Assembly: GCF_003048575.1 (NCBI RefSeq)
Contig: NZ_PIRZ01000003.1
Coordinates: forward strand, 124,001 to 188,000
DNA: 64,000 bases
Direction: 5' to 3'
DNA from: Campylobacter concisus
GTDB taxonomy: Bacteria; Campylobacterota; Campylobacteria; Campylobacterales; Campylobacteraceae
Both the position numbers and the translations under genes were made by a program. Below, in pieces: positions 8,178 to 16,732 of this stretch (positions are counted from its first letter, which is position 1; each line of letters starts with the position of its first letter). Below the pieces are notes generated by a model. That model saw only the letters and a list, made by a program, of their open reading frames with translations, searched no databases and was not told the DNA's origin.

Positions 8178-10304
8178 GTGCACAAAGTAAGCGTAAATTG
8201 TAAAATTTTACTTATATTTCTAGCCGCTTATCTGTTTGGATTTGCGGCCAGGATGCTCTGGGTATTGTGGGCAAAGGATATGCCAGAGTTTTACTTTAAC
8301 GGCGAATTTATGCTTACGACAAATGACGCATACTACTACGCAGAAGGCGCTAGAGATATGCTGGCTGGCTTTCATCAGCAAAATGACTTTAGCCCCTTTA
8401 ATCACCCAATCTCAACCATAGTTTTTTATATTTGCAAAATTTTTCCTTTTAAGATCGAAAGCGTGATGTTTTACATGAGTGCCTTTTTGACTCCTCTTAT
8501 CACACTTCCAGTTGTTTTGATATCAAATGAGCTTAAAGTGCTAAAAGCTGGGGCTGTGGCTGCGTTTATGAGCGTTATCTTGCCAAGCTATCTTTCAAGG
8601 ACATCGCCTGGATATTTTGATAGTGATATGTTAAATGTCACATTTGCACTTTTTATTATCTATTTTTTGATCAGGCTTTTAAACACAAATGAACAAAAAT
8701 TTATCGTTTTGCCTGGAGTCTTTGTATCGCTTTATCTTTGGTGGTATCAAAGCTCATATGCACTTATTTTAAGTATTTTCTTTATGTTTTTACTATATAC
8801 GCTAGTTTTTATGCGAGATAGATTGCAAAATTATCAAGCGATATTTTTTATGTTTATAAGCATCGTAAGCTCAAATATTTTTACTAAAGATCCACTAATA
8901 GCAAATAAAATTTTGGTTTTAAATTTAGCAGTTATTGCTTTATTTTTCTCTCTTTTTTGCAAATATAAAAATTTACTCTCAGCTAGAAATTTAGCCATTT
9001 TTCTTACTTTAATGCTAGCTATTTTTATCTATTTTGGTGGTTTTGATTTCATTACTTCAAAAATGGGTATTTATGTTTTTAAAGGTAATGAAATTCTTAG
9101 CGATAAATTTCACTTTATAAATGAATATAATTTCATCAGCGAAGTAAAAAGTGCTAGTCCTTTGTATTTTATATATTTCATGTCAGGAAATATTCTTATA
9201 CTGCTGGCAGCTATTATTGGATACTTATTACTTTGCTTGAAATTTCGTCCATTCTTACTTACATTACCAATGCTTGGACTTGGACTCCTATCTTTCTTTG
9301 GTGGAGTTAGATTTGTTATGTACGTAACACCACTTGTTGCACTTGGTTTTGGGTATTTCTTGTATTTTTTTTTAAATTTATTTGATCTTAGAAATTCTAT
9401 TAAAAATTTATCACTTTTGGTTTTTGTCGTAGCCGCTCTTGCTATAAATTTAGATTTTGCTTATTCATATAGGCCAAAGACTGTAATTAGCCGTGATGAA
9501 GCAATGGCGCTTGATGGGCTCAAAAAGGTAGTAAAGCGTGATGATTATGTATTTTCATGGTGGGATTATGGGTATGCTATAAGATATTTTGCTGATGTCA
9601 TGACTTTAAACGATCCTGGCAGACAAGGTGGCGAAAATAATTATTTTGTTAGCCTTGCTTTGAGAAAAGATGAGGCATTTTCGGCTAGACTTGCAAGAGT
9701 GGCAGTTACGTATAATGACATCTCGCTTGAGCAAAATGTAAGGCCAATAGATAAAATTTTAAAAGACTACAACACAAGCGATATAAATACTTTTTTAAGT
9801 CAGCTTGAAAGCGAAAATTTCACTCTGCCAGCTGCAAAAAAAGAGGTTTTTTACTATCTTGTGCCAAATATGATTGACATCGCACCAAATATCTTTAGAT
9901 ATAGCTATATCGACGTCGCAACCGGCAAAAAACAAAAAGAGGATTTTTACCATGTTAGTGCATTAAATGGCATTGGTGAAGCTGGTATCGACCTTGGAGA
10001 CGGCTATACTTTGCCTACAAATGAGCAAAAATTTATCATGCATAACAGCGAAAAAATAGCCGTAAAATCATTTTATAAAGTAAAAGGTGCTGGAAGAGAT
10101 TTGCGAATAGATGAAAAAATCATAGATGAAAACGCCAAAATTTATGTGGTTTTTTTGGAAGATTATGCGCGGATATTATTGCTTGATGAAAATGCTTTTA
10201 ACTCATCTTTTGTGCAGCTTTTTATATTTGAAAAGGCCGATGATGGATACTTTGAGCCATTTATCATTTCAAATGGCGTAAAAATTTACAGGTTAAAAAT
10301 CTAA
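8178..10304 (+). CDS. pglB1: Divergent STT3/PglB-type oligosaccharyltransferase (first copy)
   Basis: A membrane protein of 708 residues with about 11-13 N-terminal helices and a periplasmic C-terminal domain. The STT3 marks are present: a first-loop Asp50 in TTNDAYYYAEGARD, Glu322 in the NFISEVK loop and WWDYG at 461-465. It differs from canonical PglB. After WWDYG it reads TLNDPGRQGG instead of TL(I/V)DGGKHLG. Twelve residues after the catalytic Glu it has Phe334 where C. jejuni PglB has Arg328, the residue that contacts an acidic residue at -2 of the sequon. It starts with GTG and its stop overlaps the flippase start (TAATG). A T9 run lies at 9365-9373. Likely an N-glycosyltransferase with a different site or glycan preference; function not proven. 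Confidence 0.85.
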   Translation: MHKVSVNCKILLIFLAAYLFGFAARMLWVLWAKDMPEFYFNGEFMLTTNDAYYYAEGARDMLAGFHQQNDFSPFNHPISTIVFYICKIFPFKIESVMFYMSAFLTPLITLPVVLISNELKVLKAGAVAAFMSVILPSYLSRTSPGYFDSDMLNVTFALFIIYFLIRLLNTNEQKFIVLPGVFVSLYLWWYQSSYALILSIFFMFLLYTLVFMRDRLQNYQAIFFMFISIVSSNIFTKDPLIANKILVLNLAVIALFFSLFCKYKNLLSARNLAIFLTLMLAIFIYFGGFDFITSKMGIYVFKGNEILSDKFHFINEYNFISEVKSASPLYFIYFMSGNILILLAAIIGYLLLCLKFRPFLLTLPMLGLGLLSFFGGVRFVMYVTPLVALGFGYFLYFFLNLFDLRNSIKNLSLLVFVVAALAINLDFAYSYRPKTVISRDEAMALDGLKKVVKRDDYVFSWWDYGYAIRYFADVMTLNDPGRQGGENNYFVSLALRKDEAFSARLARVAVTYNDISLEQNVRPIDKILKDYNTSDINTFLSQLESENFTLPAAKKEVFYYLVPNMIDIAPNIFRYSYIDVATGKKQKEDFYHVSALNGIGEAGIDLGDGYTLPTNEQKFIMHNSEKIAVKSFYKVKGAGRDLRIDEKIIDENAKIYVVFLEDYARILLLDENAFNSSFVQLFIFEKADDGYFEPFIISNGVKIYRLKI

Positions 10305-11821
10305 TGCTAATCAATCTAATAAGCTCGATCGTCGTTTTTGTCGTATCAATGGGCATAAATTTCTTTCTTACGCCATTTATCTTAAAAAGTCTTGGCAACG
10401 AGGCATTTGGCTTTGTGGGACTTAGCAACGCCATAGTTAGCTACGCAGCAGTCGTGAGCGTGGCGATAAACTCGGTTAGTGGGCGCTTTGTCGCTCATGC
10501 GTGGCACAAAAATGACCTAAGCCTTGCAAACACCTACTACTCATCAGTGCTTGTTGTAAATATCTTCTTTTGCGCTGTTGTAGTGGTGCTTAGTTCGGTT
10601 TTTATCATAAATTTGCAAAGCTTTTTAAATGTCCCTGAAAATTTACTCTTTGACGTGAGAATAACCCTTGTTTTTTACTTTATAAATTTCTGCGTTGGGC
10701 TATTTAACGGCGTTTTGACGGTTTGCGCCTTTGTGACAAACAAGCTCTATCTACTCTCCATCAGAAACGCCATCTCAAGCGCGATCCTAGCAGCCCTCAT
10801 CGTGGCGCTCTTTTTCTTTTTTAAGCCCTTTATCTCATACATCGCCATTTCAGCGCTAGTTGCTAGCCTTTTTGTCTTTTTTAGTACCATTTTTATGTCA
10901 GCTCGCATCACGCCGGAGCTAAAATTTAGCCTTAGCAAATTTGACTTTTCTAAGATCAAAGAGCTTTTAAGCTCTGGCATTTGGAACAGCTTTAATGCGC
11001 TAAATCGCATACTTTTAACTGGTATGGACCTTTTTATTTGCAACATTTTCGTAAATGCAAACGCCACCGGCCTTCTTTCAGTCGCCAAGGCCGCTCCTAT
11101 CATACTTGAGAGCTTTGTAGCGCAGCTTAGTGGTATCTTTGCGCCAAAATTTGTCGAGCTTTACTCTAAAAATTTGATCACTGACCTCATAAAAGAGGCT
11201 AAATTTTCAATGAAGGTGATCGCCTTTGTGATGAGCGCTCCGGCTGCATTTTTCGTCGTTTTTGGGCTTGATTTTTACACGCTTTGGTTGCCATTTAAAA
11301 GTGCGGACGAGATAAAATTTATCTATAACGTCTCGATGATCACGCTTGTGCCGATCGTTTTTATAAGCTTTGTTTTTTCGCTTTTTAACCTTGATAGTGC
11401 GACAAACAAGCTTCGCCGACCAGCCATTGCCAACACTATCCTTGGCGTTAGCACGATCATAGCGCAGATCGCGCTGCTTAAATTTAGTGACTACGGCGTT
11501 TATGGCATTGTCATCGTCGCAGCCATTTTTTATAGCATAAGGATTCTCGGCTTTGACCTCATAAACGCTGCTTTAAATTTAGAGGTAAAGCTCACCACCT
11601 TTTATGGGGTCTATTTTAAAAATTTAGCCGTTTTTGCGCTTTGCGTGCTTGCGATGTTTGCCTGCAAAGACTTTGTGAGCTTAAATAACTGGCTAAAATT
11701 TCTGTTTTTTGCTGCAATATACGCCGGTGCAGCTTATATTTTGGGATATTTCTTATTTTTTAATGGCTTCGAGAGAGGCATAGTCTGGCGTAAAATTTTA
11801 AAAAAATTTAAAAGGTCTTAA
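10304..11821 (+). CDS. Wzx-type lipid-linked oligosaccharide flippase
   Basis: An integral membrane protein of 505 residues with about 12-14 hydrophobic helices, beginning FFLTPFILKSLGNEAFGFVGL, the N-terminal pattern of the polysaccharide flippase (Wzx, MATE/MVF-like) family. It has no ABC ATPase domain. It starts in the stop codon of pglB1 and is followed directly by glycosyltransferases. By context it moves an undecaprenyl-diphosphate glycan to the periplasmic face, the job done in C. jejuni by the ABC flippase PglK, which is absent from this window. Whether it serves the pgl glycan or a separate one is inference. Confidence 0.78.
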   Translation: MLINLISSIVVFVVSMGINFFLTPFILKSLGNEAFGFVGLSNAIVSYAAVVSVAINSVSGRFVAHAWHKNDLSLANTYYSSVLVVNIFFCAVVVVLSSVFIINLQSFLNVPENLLFDVRITLVFYFINFCVGLFNGVLTVCAFVTNKLYLLSIRNAISSAILAALIVALFFFFKPFISYIAISALVASLFVFFSTIFMSARITPELKFSLSKFDFSKIKELLSSGIWNSFNALNRILLTGMDLFICNIFVNANATGLLSVAKAAPIILESFVAQLSGIFAPKFVELYSKNLITDLIKEAKFSMKVIAFVMSAPAAFFVVFGLDFYTLWLPFKSADEIKFIYNVSMITLVPIVFISFVFSLFNLDSATNKLRRPAIANTILGVSTIIAQIALLKFSDYGVYGIVIVAAIFYSIRILGFDLINAALNLEVKLTTFYGVYFKNLAVFALCVLAMFACKDFVSLNNWLKFLFFAAIYAGAAYILGYFLFFNGFERGIVWRKILKKFKRS

Positions 11822-12583
11822 ATGAATGAAATTTATCTGATCTCTTTGGCTAAAGACACCAGAAGACGCGAGCTTTTGCAGCAGAAATTTAGCTCTTATG
11901 ATAGCTTTAATCTAATAGACGCAGTGGACGGCAGGGAGCTAAATGCAAAGGAGTACTACAAGATCATTTCGCCATCATTTAAAGCTTACGGCAAGGTTTT
12001 AAGCCCAGCAGAGGTTGGCTGTTCGCTCTCGCATATGAAGACCTACGAGGCATTTTTGGCAAGTGAAGCCAAATTTGCCCTCATCTTTGAAGACGACGTT
12101 ATAGGAGATGATAATGCCATAAAAGAGGCCTTTTTGGCAGCTAGCAAGATGCCTGAAAACAGCGTGCTCATATGTGGCATGCAAGATGGGCTGGAAGGCA
12201 GGTTTAGCGCCTTTGGTAAAAAGGTGGATACTAGCCTAAGTAAGCCGCTTTGGCAGGTCTCAAAGCACTCATTTTCAAGCATTTATAGAGCAGGGGCTTA
12301 TGTGCTAACCAAAAAAAGTGCTAAAAATTTGCTTGAAATCCACAAAAATGTGCTTTGTACGACCGATGTTTGGGACTATTTGCTTGGCGTTAATGATATG
12401 CAGATGTATTTTTGCGATCTTTTTGCGCATCCAACAGATCTTAGTGGTTCAAACATCGAGGGCGAGCGCCTTGAGAGAGGATATAGCGCAAATTTAAAGG
12501 CCTATATAAAAACAATTAAATTTATACTTTTCTCAAGGCTTGAAAAGCTTCAAGGCTATGAGAGAATTTTTAAAAGGGGCTAA
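11822..12583 (+). CDS. Glycosyltransferase family 25 (LPS-type)
   Basis: Residues 1-120 carry the GT25 signature: IYLISLAKDTRRRELL, LIDAVDGREL, LSPAEVGCSLSHMKTYE and the metal-binding LIFEDDV. At 253 residues it has the usual length for this family, which includes galactosyltransferases of lipooligosaccharide in Neisseria and Haemophilus. It starts on the base after the flippase stop and ends directly before the GT2 gene. GT25 enzymes are not part of the C. jejuni pgl set, so it may add a sugar particular to this species. Donor and acceptor are unknown. Confidence 0.8.
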   Translation: MNEIYLISLAKDTRRRELLQQKFSSYDSFNLIDAVDGRELNAKEYYKIISPSFKAYGKVLSPAEVGCSLSHMKTYEAFLASEAKFALIFEDDVIGDDNAIKEAFLAASKMPENSVLICGMQDGLEGRFSAFGKKVDTSLSKPLWQVSKHSFSSIYRAGAYVLTKKSAKNLLEIHKNVLCTTDVWDYLLGVNDMQMYFCDLFAHPTDLSGSNIEGERLERGYSANLKAYIKTIKFILFSRLEKLQGYERIFKRG

Positions 12584-13516
12584 ATGAGCGAGCCATTAAT
12601 CAGCATCGTAACCGCGACTTACAAGCGTCCAGAGCTTTTAAAAAAGGCCATAAAAAGTGCTCTAGCTCAAAGCTATAAAAACCTAGAGATCATAGTCACT
12701 GACGACGGCGATGACGAGAGTGCGAGTGAAATTTGCAAGAGTTTTAACGACGCTAGGATCAAATTTGTAAAAAATAGCGCTCACAAAAAGAGCCCAAATG
12801 GCAATAAAAATAACGGCTTTGACAACGCAACAGGCGAGTTTGTCTGCTTGCTCGATGATGACGATGAGCTTTTACCAGAGGCGATTGCCCAGTGCTATGA
12901 AATTTTAAAAAGTGGCGAGTATTCGTGCGTTTTTGCAGACGCTATCTGCGAGAAAGATGGCGTGATGACCGAGGTCGTGGCTGGTAGAAGCCCATATAGC
13001 AAGAGTGGGGCGATGAGTAAGGTTGATTATCACTGCGGGCGGATAAATGGCGAGTATTTTAAGCTTTTTTCACGTGAATTTATAGACGGCTTTAGGTTTG
13101 ACGAGAGCAGTTTTGGTGGCGAAAATGAGCTTTACATCCGCTTTTTTGAAAAAAATGTCTTCTATCTTAAAAAGCCACTTTATATCTACCGCATCGCAAG
13201 AAGCGATAGTGCTACGCTAAATGCCGGCAAACACGCGCTAAATGTGGCAAACGCTTACATTAAAACTGCAAATTTGCACTACGACATTGCTATAAAAAAT
13301 GAGCCAAAATTTCTAGCTATGCAGTATAAGAACGCCGCTTACTACGCCAAAATAGCGGGCGAATATGGCCTTATGCTAAGGTGTATCTTTAAAAGTCTTA
13401 GCATTAAATTTAGTAAAGAAGCGTTTATATTTTTACTGCTTAGTCCACTCCCAAGTGGCATTTTACCAGCACTCTCAAGGCTTAGAGTAAAAATCAAACA
13501 AAGGTTTGGCGTATGA
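12584..13516 (+). CDS. Glycosyltransferase family 2, PglI-like position and length
   Basis: A GT-A fold GT2 enzyme of 310 residues: [18 protein letters not shown] at the start, VTDDGDD, and the metal-binding LLDDDDELLP. The length and place (just before PglH-like genes) match PglI, which adds the branching glucose in C. jejuni, but I see only general GT2 similarity, so the equivalence is tentative. It lacks a signal peptide and should act at the cytoplasmic face of the inner membrane. Its stop overlaps the next start by ATGA. Confidence 0.75.
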   Translation: MSEPLISIVTATYKRPELLKKAIKSALAQSYKNLEIIVTDDGDDESASEICKSFNDARIKFVKNSAHKKSPNGNKNNGFDNATGEFVCLLDDDDELLPEAIAQCYEILKSGEYSCVFADAICEKDGVMTEVVAGRSPYSKSGAMSKVDYHCGRINGEYFKLFSREFIDGFRFDESSFGGENELYIRFFEKNVFYLKKPLYIYRIARSDSATLNAGKHALNVANAYIKTANLHYDIAIKNEPKFLAMQYKNAAYYAKIAGEYGLMLRCIFKSLSIKFSKEAFIFLLLSPLPSGILPALSRLRVKIKQRFGV

Positions 13517-14571
13517 AGATATTATTTGTCACATCAACGCTTAGAAGTGGCGGTGCGGAGCGAGTTTGCGCGGTGATCGCGTCAAGGTTTAGCTTGGATC
13601 ACGATGTAAGCCTTGTTAAATTTGACAAGGACGAGCCATTTTACGAGCTAGCAAGTGGCGTAAAGCTCATAAATTTAGGCGTTGGGGCTGACGAGCTTGG
13701 CTTAATTGGAAATTTAAAAAAGAGAGTTTTAAAGGTGCTTGCTTTAAGAGCGCTCATAAGAGAGGGCAAATTTGACGCTGTGATATCCTTTTTAGACGCC
13801 GTAAATACCTTGGTACTCTTTAGCTCAGCTGGGCTAAAAACGCCTATAATCATAAGCGAGCACACAAACTACCTTGCGCCAAAAAGAGCCATTTTTAAGG
13901 TGCTAAGACGCATAAGCTATCCATTTGCAAACGCACTTAGCGTCTTAAGTGACGAGGATTTTGGTTACTATTCGAAATTTTGCAAAAATGTGATGAAAAT
14001 TTATAACCCACTCTTTGAAGAGGTACGCAGTGAGAGCTTTACTAAAGAAAATTTAGTCATCTTTGTTGGCAGGCTAAATAAGATAAAAAACTGCGAAATG
14101 TTTGTAAGAGTGGCTGCAAATTTAGAGCAAAGCGGCTATAAATTTGCTGTCGCTGGAGATGGCGGCGAGAGGGCAAATTTAGAAAATTTAGCCAAAAGCT
14201 TGGGCGCTGATGTAGAGTTTTTAGGCAATGTAAGCGACATCGCCTCGCTTTATAAAAGGGCAAAGGTACTGCTCTCTTGCTCAAATTTCGAGGGTCTTGG
14301 AAATACCTTGATAGAGGCGATAAACTATGACTGCGTGCGGGTCGCGACTAGCACAAGCGGGGCAAAAGAGCTTATAAAAGATGGTTTTGATGGCTTGCTA
14401 TGCGAGATAAATGATGCAGAGCAGATGAGCGAAAAGCTTGCAAATTTGCTGCAAGATGAAGCAAAAATAAGTGAATTTGCCAAAGATGCAAGGGCTAGAC
14501 TTGATGAGTTTAGCGTGGAGCAAATTTATAAAAAATGGCTGGAGCTTTTAAGGCTTGGAGGTGTGAAGTGA
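13513..14571 (+). CDS. pglH1: GT4 glycosyltransferase, PglH-like (first copy)
   Basis: A GT-B enzyme of 352 residues. The N terminus (LFVTSTLRSGGAERV) is the donor-lipid side of the PglH/PglJ group; VISFLDAVNT, IISEHTN and RRISYPFANALSVLS closely follow C. jejuni PglH. The C-terminal half has FVGRLNKIKN, the UDP-sugar binding SNFEGLGNTLIEAI (EX7E type) and a final helix. PglH in C. jejuni adds terminal GalNAc residues to the lipid-linked glycan. It is followed by a second, related gene, so the two may split the extension steps. Confidence 0.75.
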   Translation: MKILFVTSTLRSGGAERVCAVIASRFSLDHDVSLVKFDKDEPFYELASGVKLINLGVGADELGLIGNLKKRVLKVLALRALIREGKFDAVISFLDAVNTLVLFSSAGLKTPIIISEHTNYLAPKRAIFKVLRRISYPFANALSVLSDEDFGYYSKFCKNVMKIYNPLFEEVRSESFTKENLVIFVGRLNKIKNCEMFVRVAANLEQSGYKFAVAGDGGERANLENLAKSLGADVEFLGNVSDIASLYKRAKVLLSCSNFEGLGNTLIEAINYDCVRVATSTSGAKELIKDGFDGLLCEINDAEQMSEKLANLLQDEAKISEFAKDARARLDEFSVEQIYKKWLELLRLGGVK

Positions 14572-15611
14572 AAATTCTTTTTGTTATCGCCGCACTTAGA
14601 AATGGTGGGGCTGAGCGCGTGCTAAACGTGCTAGCAAATGAGCTTAGCAAAGACAATGAGATCACTATCGCCCTGCTTGAAGAGGATCTTGGACTTTATA
14701 AATTTAGTGAAAAGATAAATATCATAAACCTTAACGTCACTGGCTCAGGGCTGGCTTTAAAATTTAAGAAAATCCTCGCTCTTAGAGTGCTTTTTAAAGA
14801 GCAAAGGGCTGATCTGATAATGAGCTTTATCGACTGGACAAACGTCGCTTGCGTGCTGGCAAATTTGGGGCTAAAGAGCAAACTAATAGCAACCGAGCAT
14901 CACGAGCACAGCTACTTAAAAAGCAAAATCGCAAGCGCTATGCGTGATATTAGCTACCGCTTTATAGATGGCCTAAGCGTGCTAAGCAAAAGTGACTACG
15001 ACTACTATAAATTTGCCAAAAATCGCGAGGTTATCCACAACCCACTTTTTATCGATGTGCCTGAAATTTGTGAGAAGCAAAATGTCATCCTAAGCGTGGC
15101 AAGGCTGGAGGCGGTAAAGGGCTATGATGTCTATTTTGAGGCACTTAGCAAGGTGAGTAAGAGCTTGCTTGATGGCTGGGAGATAAAGATCGCAGGCAGT
15201 GGCAGGCAAGAAGTGCAGCTAAAGCAAATGGCGTCAAATTTAGGGCTTAACGTCAAATTTTTAGGTCATATGAGCGATGTTAGCAAGCTTTATAGTGAGG
15301 CAAAAATTTTTACTCTTTGCTCACGAAGTGAGGGGCTTTCAAATGTGCTAATAGAATCAGGCGCTTTTGGTTGCGCTAGGCTAAGTAGCGACACCGTGGG
15401 CGCAAGGGAGCTTATTAGAGAGGGCATAGACGGGCTTATCTTTAAAAATGGCGACGCAGATGATCTAAAAGATAAGCTTGAAATGCTTTTAAAAGATGAA
15501 AATTTAAGGCAAAAACTAGCAAAAAACGCCAGCGAAAGTGCAAATTTATTTAGCAAAGAAAATATCATAAAGCAGTGGCGAGAATTTATAAAAAAGGTTG
15601 TTAGCAAGTGA
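14568..15611 (+). CDS. pglH2: GT4 glycosyltransferase, PglH-like (second copy)
   Basis: A paralogue of the previous gene, 347 residues: ILFVIAALRNGGAERV, MSFIDWTNVACVLANLGL, ATEHHEHSYL and the EGLSNVLIESGAF donor site. The GTG at 14568 overlaps the preceding stop as GTGA and has GGAGG six bases upstream, so I prefer it over an ATG at 14535 inside the other gene. It also resembles C. jejuni PglH. Two tandem PglH-like enzymes suggest that the single processive enzyme of C. jejuni is replaced by two that may use different sugars; that is inference. Confidence 0.75.
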   Translation: MKILFVIAALRNGGAERVLNVLANELSKDNEITIALLEEDLGLYKFSEKINIINLNVTGSGLALKFKKILALRVLFKEQRADLIMSFIDWTNVACVLANLGLKSKLIATEHHEHSYLKSKIASAMRDISYRFIDGLSVLSKSDYDYYKFAKNREVIHNPLFIDVPEICEKQNVILSVARLEAVKGYDVYFEALSKVSKSLLDGWEIKIAGSGRQEVQLKQMASNLGLNVKFLGHMSDVSKLYSEAKIFTLCSRSEGLSNVLIESGAFGCARLSSDTVGARELIREGIDGLIFKNGDADDLKDKLEMLLKDENLRQKLAKNASESANLFSKENIIKQWREFIKKVVSK

Positions 15612-16732
15612 AAAAATTAGCCGTTTTTTTATACTCTATGGGGCCTGGTGGGGCTGAGCGAAATGTGGCAAATTTACTGACATTTTTGATAAAACGTTAT
15701 GAAGTTCATCTCATCTTAATGAGTAAGGTCATCGCTTACGAGATCCCAAGCGAGGTGCAGATCCACTTTATAGAAAATAGCGATCCTTATGAGAGCGGGC
15801 TAAAGAAGCTTGCAAGGCTCTTTTTGGCGATGCCAATGCTAGCGTTTAAGTATAAAAAGCTTTGTCAAAATTTAGGCGTCGACATGCAGTTTGTGCTGAT
15901 GAATCGCCCATGCTACATCGCTGGGGTTGCTAGGATTTTAGGGCTAAAGGCTAGGCTGGTTATCAGCGAGCGAAGCTGTCCATCGATCCTATATAAAGAC
16001 GATTTAAGCGGACGAGTTAATAAATTTTTACTCACTCATCTTTATAAAAAGGCTGATCTCATTTTGGCAAATGCAGCTGGCAACAAAGAGGATCTGGTGC
16101 GAAATTTTGGTATGAGCGAGGCAAAAACAAAGGTGCTTTATAACGCCCTTGATCTAAAAACTATAAATTTACTAAAAAATCAGCCGCTAGAGAGTGATTT
16201 TAAGCCATTTTTCATAAACATTGGACGTCTTGATAGCGGTAAAAATCAAGCCATGCTAATAAAAATAATAGCTTCGATTAACGACCCTCGTGCCACGCTT
16301 GGCATCCTTGGCAAAGGGCCTTTAAAAGATGAGCTGCAAAATTTGATAGATGAGCTTGGCGTGGGAGAGCGAGTAAGGCTTCTTGGCACTGATAAAAACC
16401 CTTTTAGGCACATAAAAAACGCTTTGTGCTTGCTTTGTGCTTCGCGTTTTGAGGGCTTTTCAAACGTCTTGCTTGAAGCGCTAGCATGCGAAAAAACTAT
16501 CATTTCAACCGAGCACAAGAGCGGTGCAAAAGAGCTTTTGGGCGATAGTGAGTTTGGCATTTTAGTGCCTGTTGATAACGAAAATGCGATGAAAGAGGCG
16601 ATGATAAAAGTGCTTAACGAGTCAAAGATAAGGCAAAATTTTGAAAATGTTGCGTATAATCGGGCTAAATTTTTTGATAGTGAAAATATAGGGAGCGAGC
16701 TTATAAATTTTTTGGAAAATCCTAATGAATAG
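15608..16732 (+). CDS. pglJ: N-acetylgalactosaminyltransferase PglJ
   Basis: A GT4 enzyme of 374 residues. KLAVFLYSMGPGGAERNVANLL, YEVHLILMSK, QFVLMNRPCYIAGVARI and KVLYNALDL follow C. jejuni PglJ step by step, and the C-terminal donor site reads EGFSNVLLEAL. PglJ adds the second GalNAc, onto GalNAc-diNAcBac-PP-undecaprenol, at the cytoplasmic membrane face. It starts with GTG in a GTGA overlap and overlaps pglB by 8 bases. The order pglH-pglJ-pglB-pglA-pglC-pglD resembles that of C. jejuni, which supports the name. Confidence 0.85.
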   Translation: MKKLAVFLYSMGPGGAERNVANLLTFLIKRYEVHLILMSKVIAYEIPSEVQIHFIENSDPYESGLKKLARLFLAMPMLAFKYKKLCQNLGVDMQFVLMNRPCYIAGVARILGLKARLVISERSCPSILYKDDLSGRVNKFLLTHLYKKADLILANAAGNKEDLVRNFGMSEAKTKVLYNALDLKTINLLKNQPLESDFKPFFINIGRLDSGKNQAMLIKIIASINDPRATLGILGKGPLKDELQNLIDELGVGERVRLLGTDKNPFRHIKNALCLLCASRFEGFSNVLLEALACEKTIISTEHKSGAKELLGDSEFGILVPVDNENAMKEAMIKVLNESKIRQNFENVAYNRAKFFDSENIGSELINFLENPNE

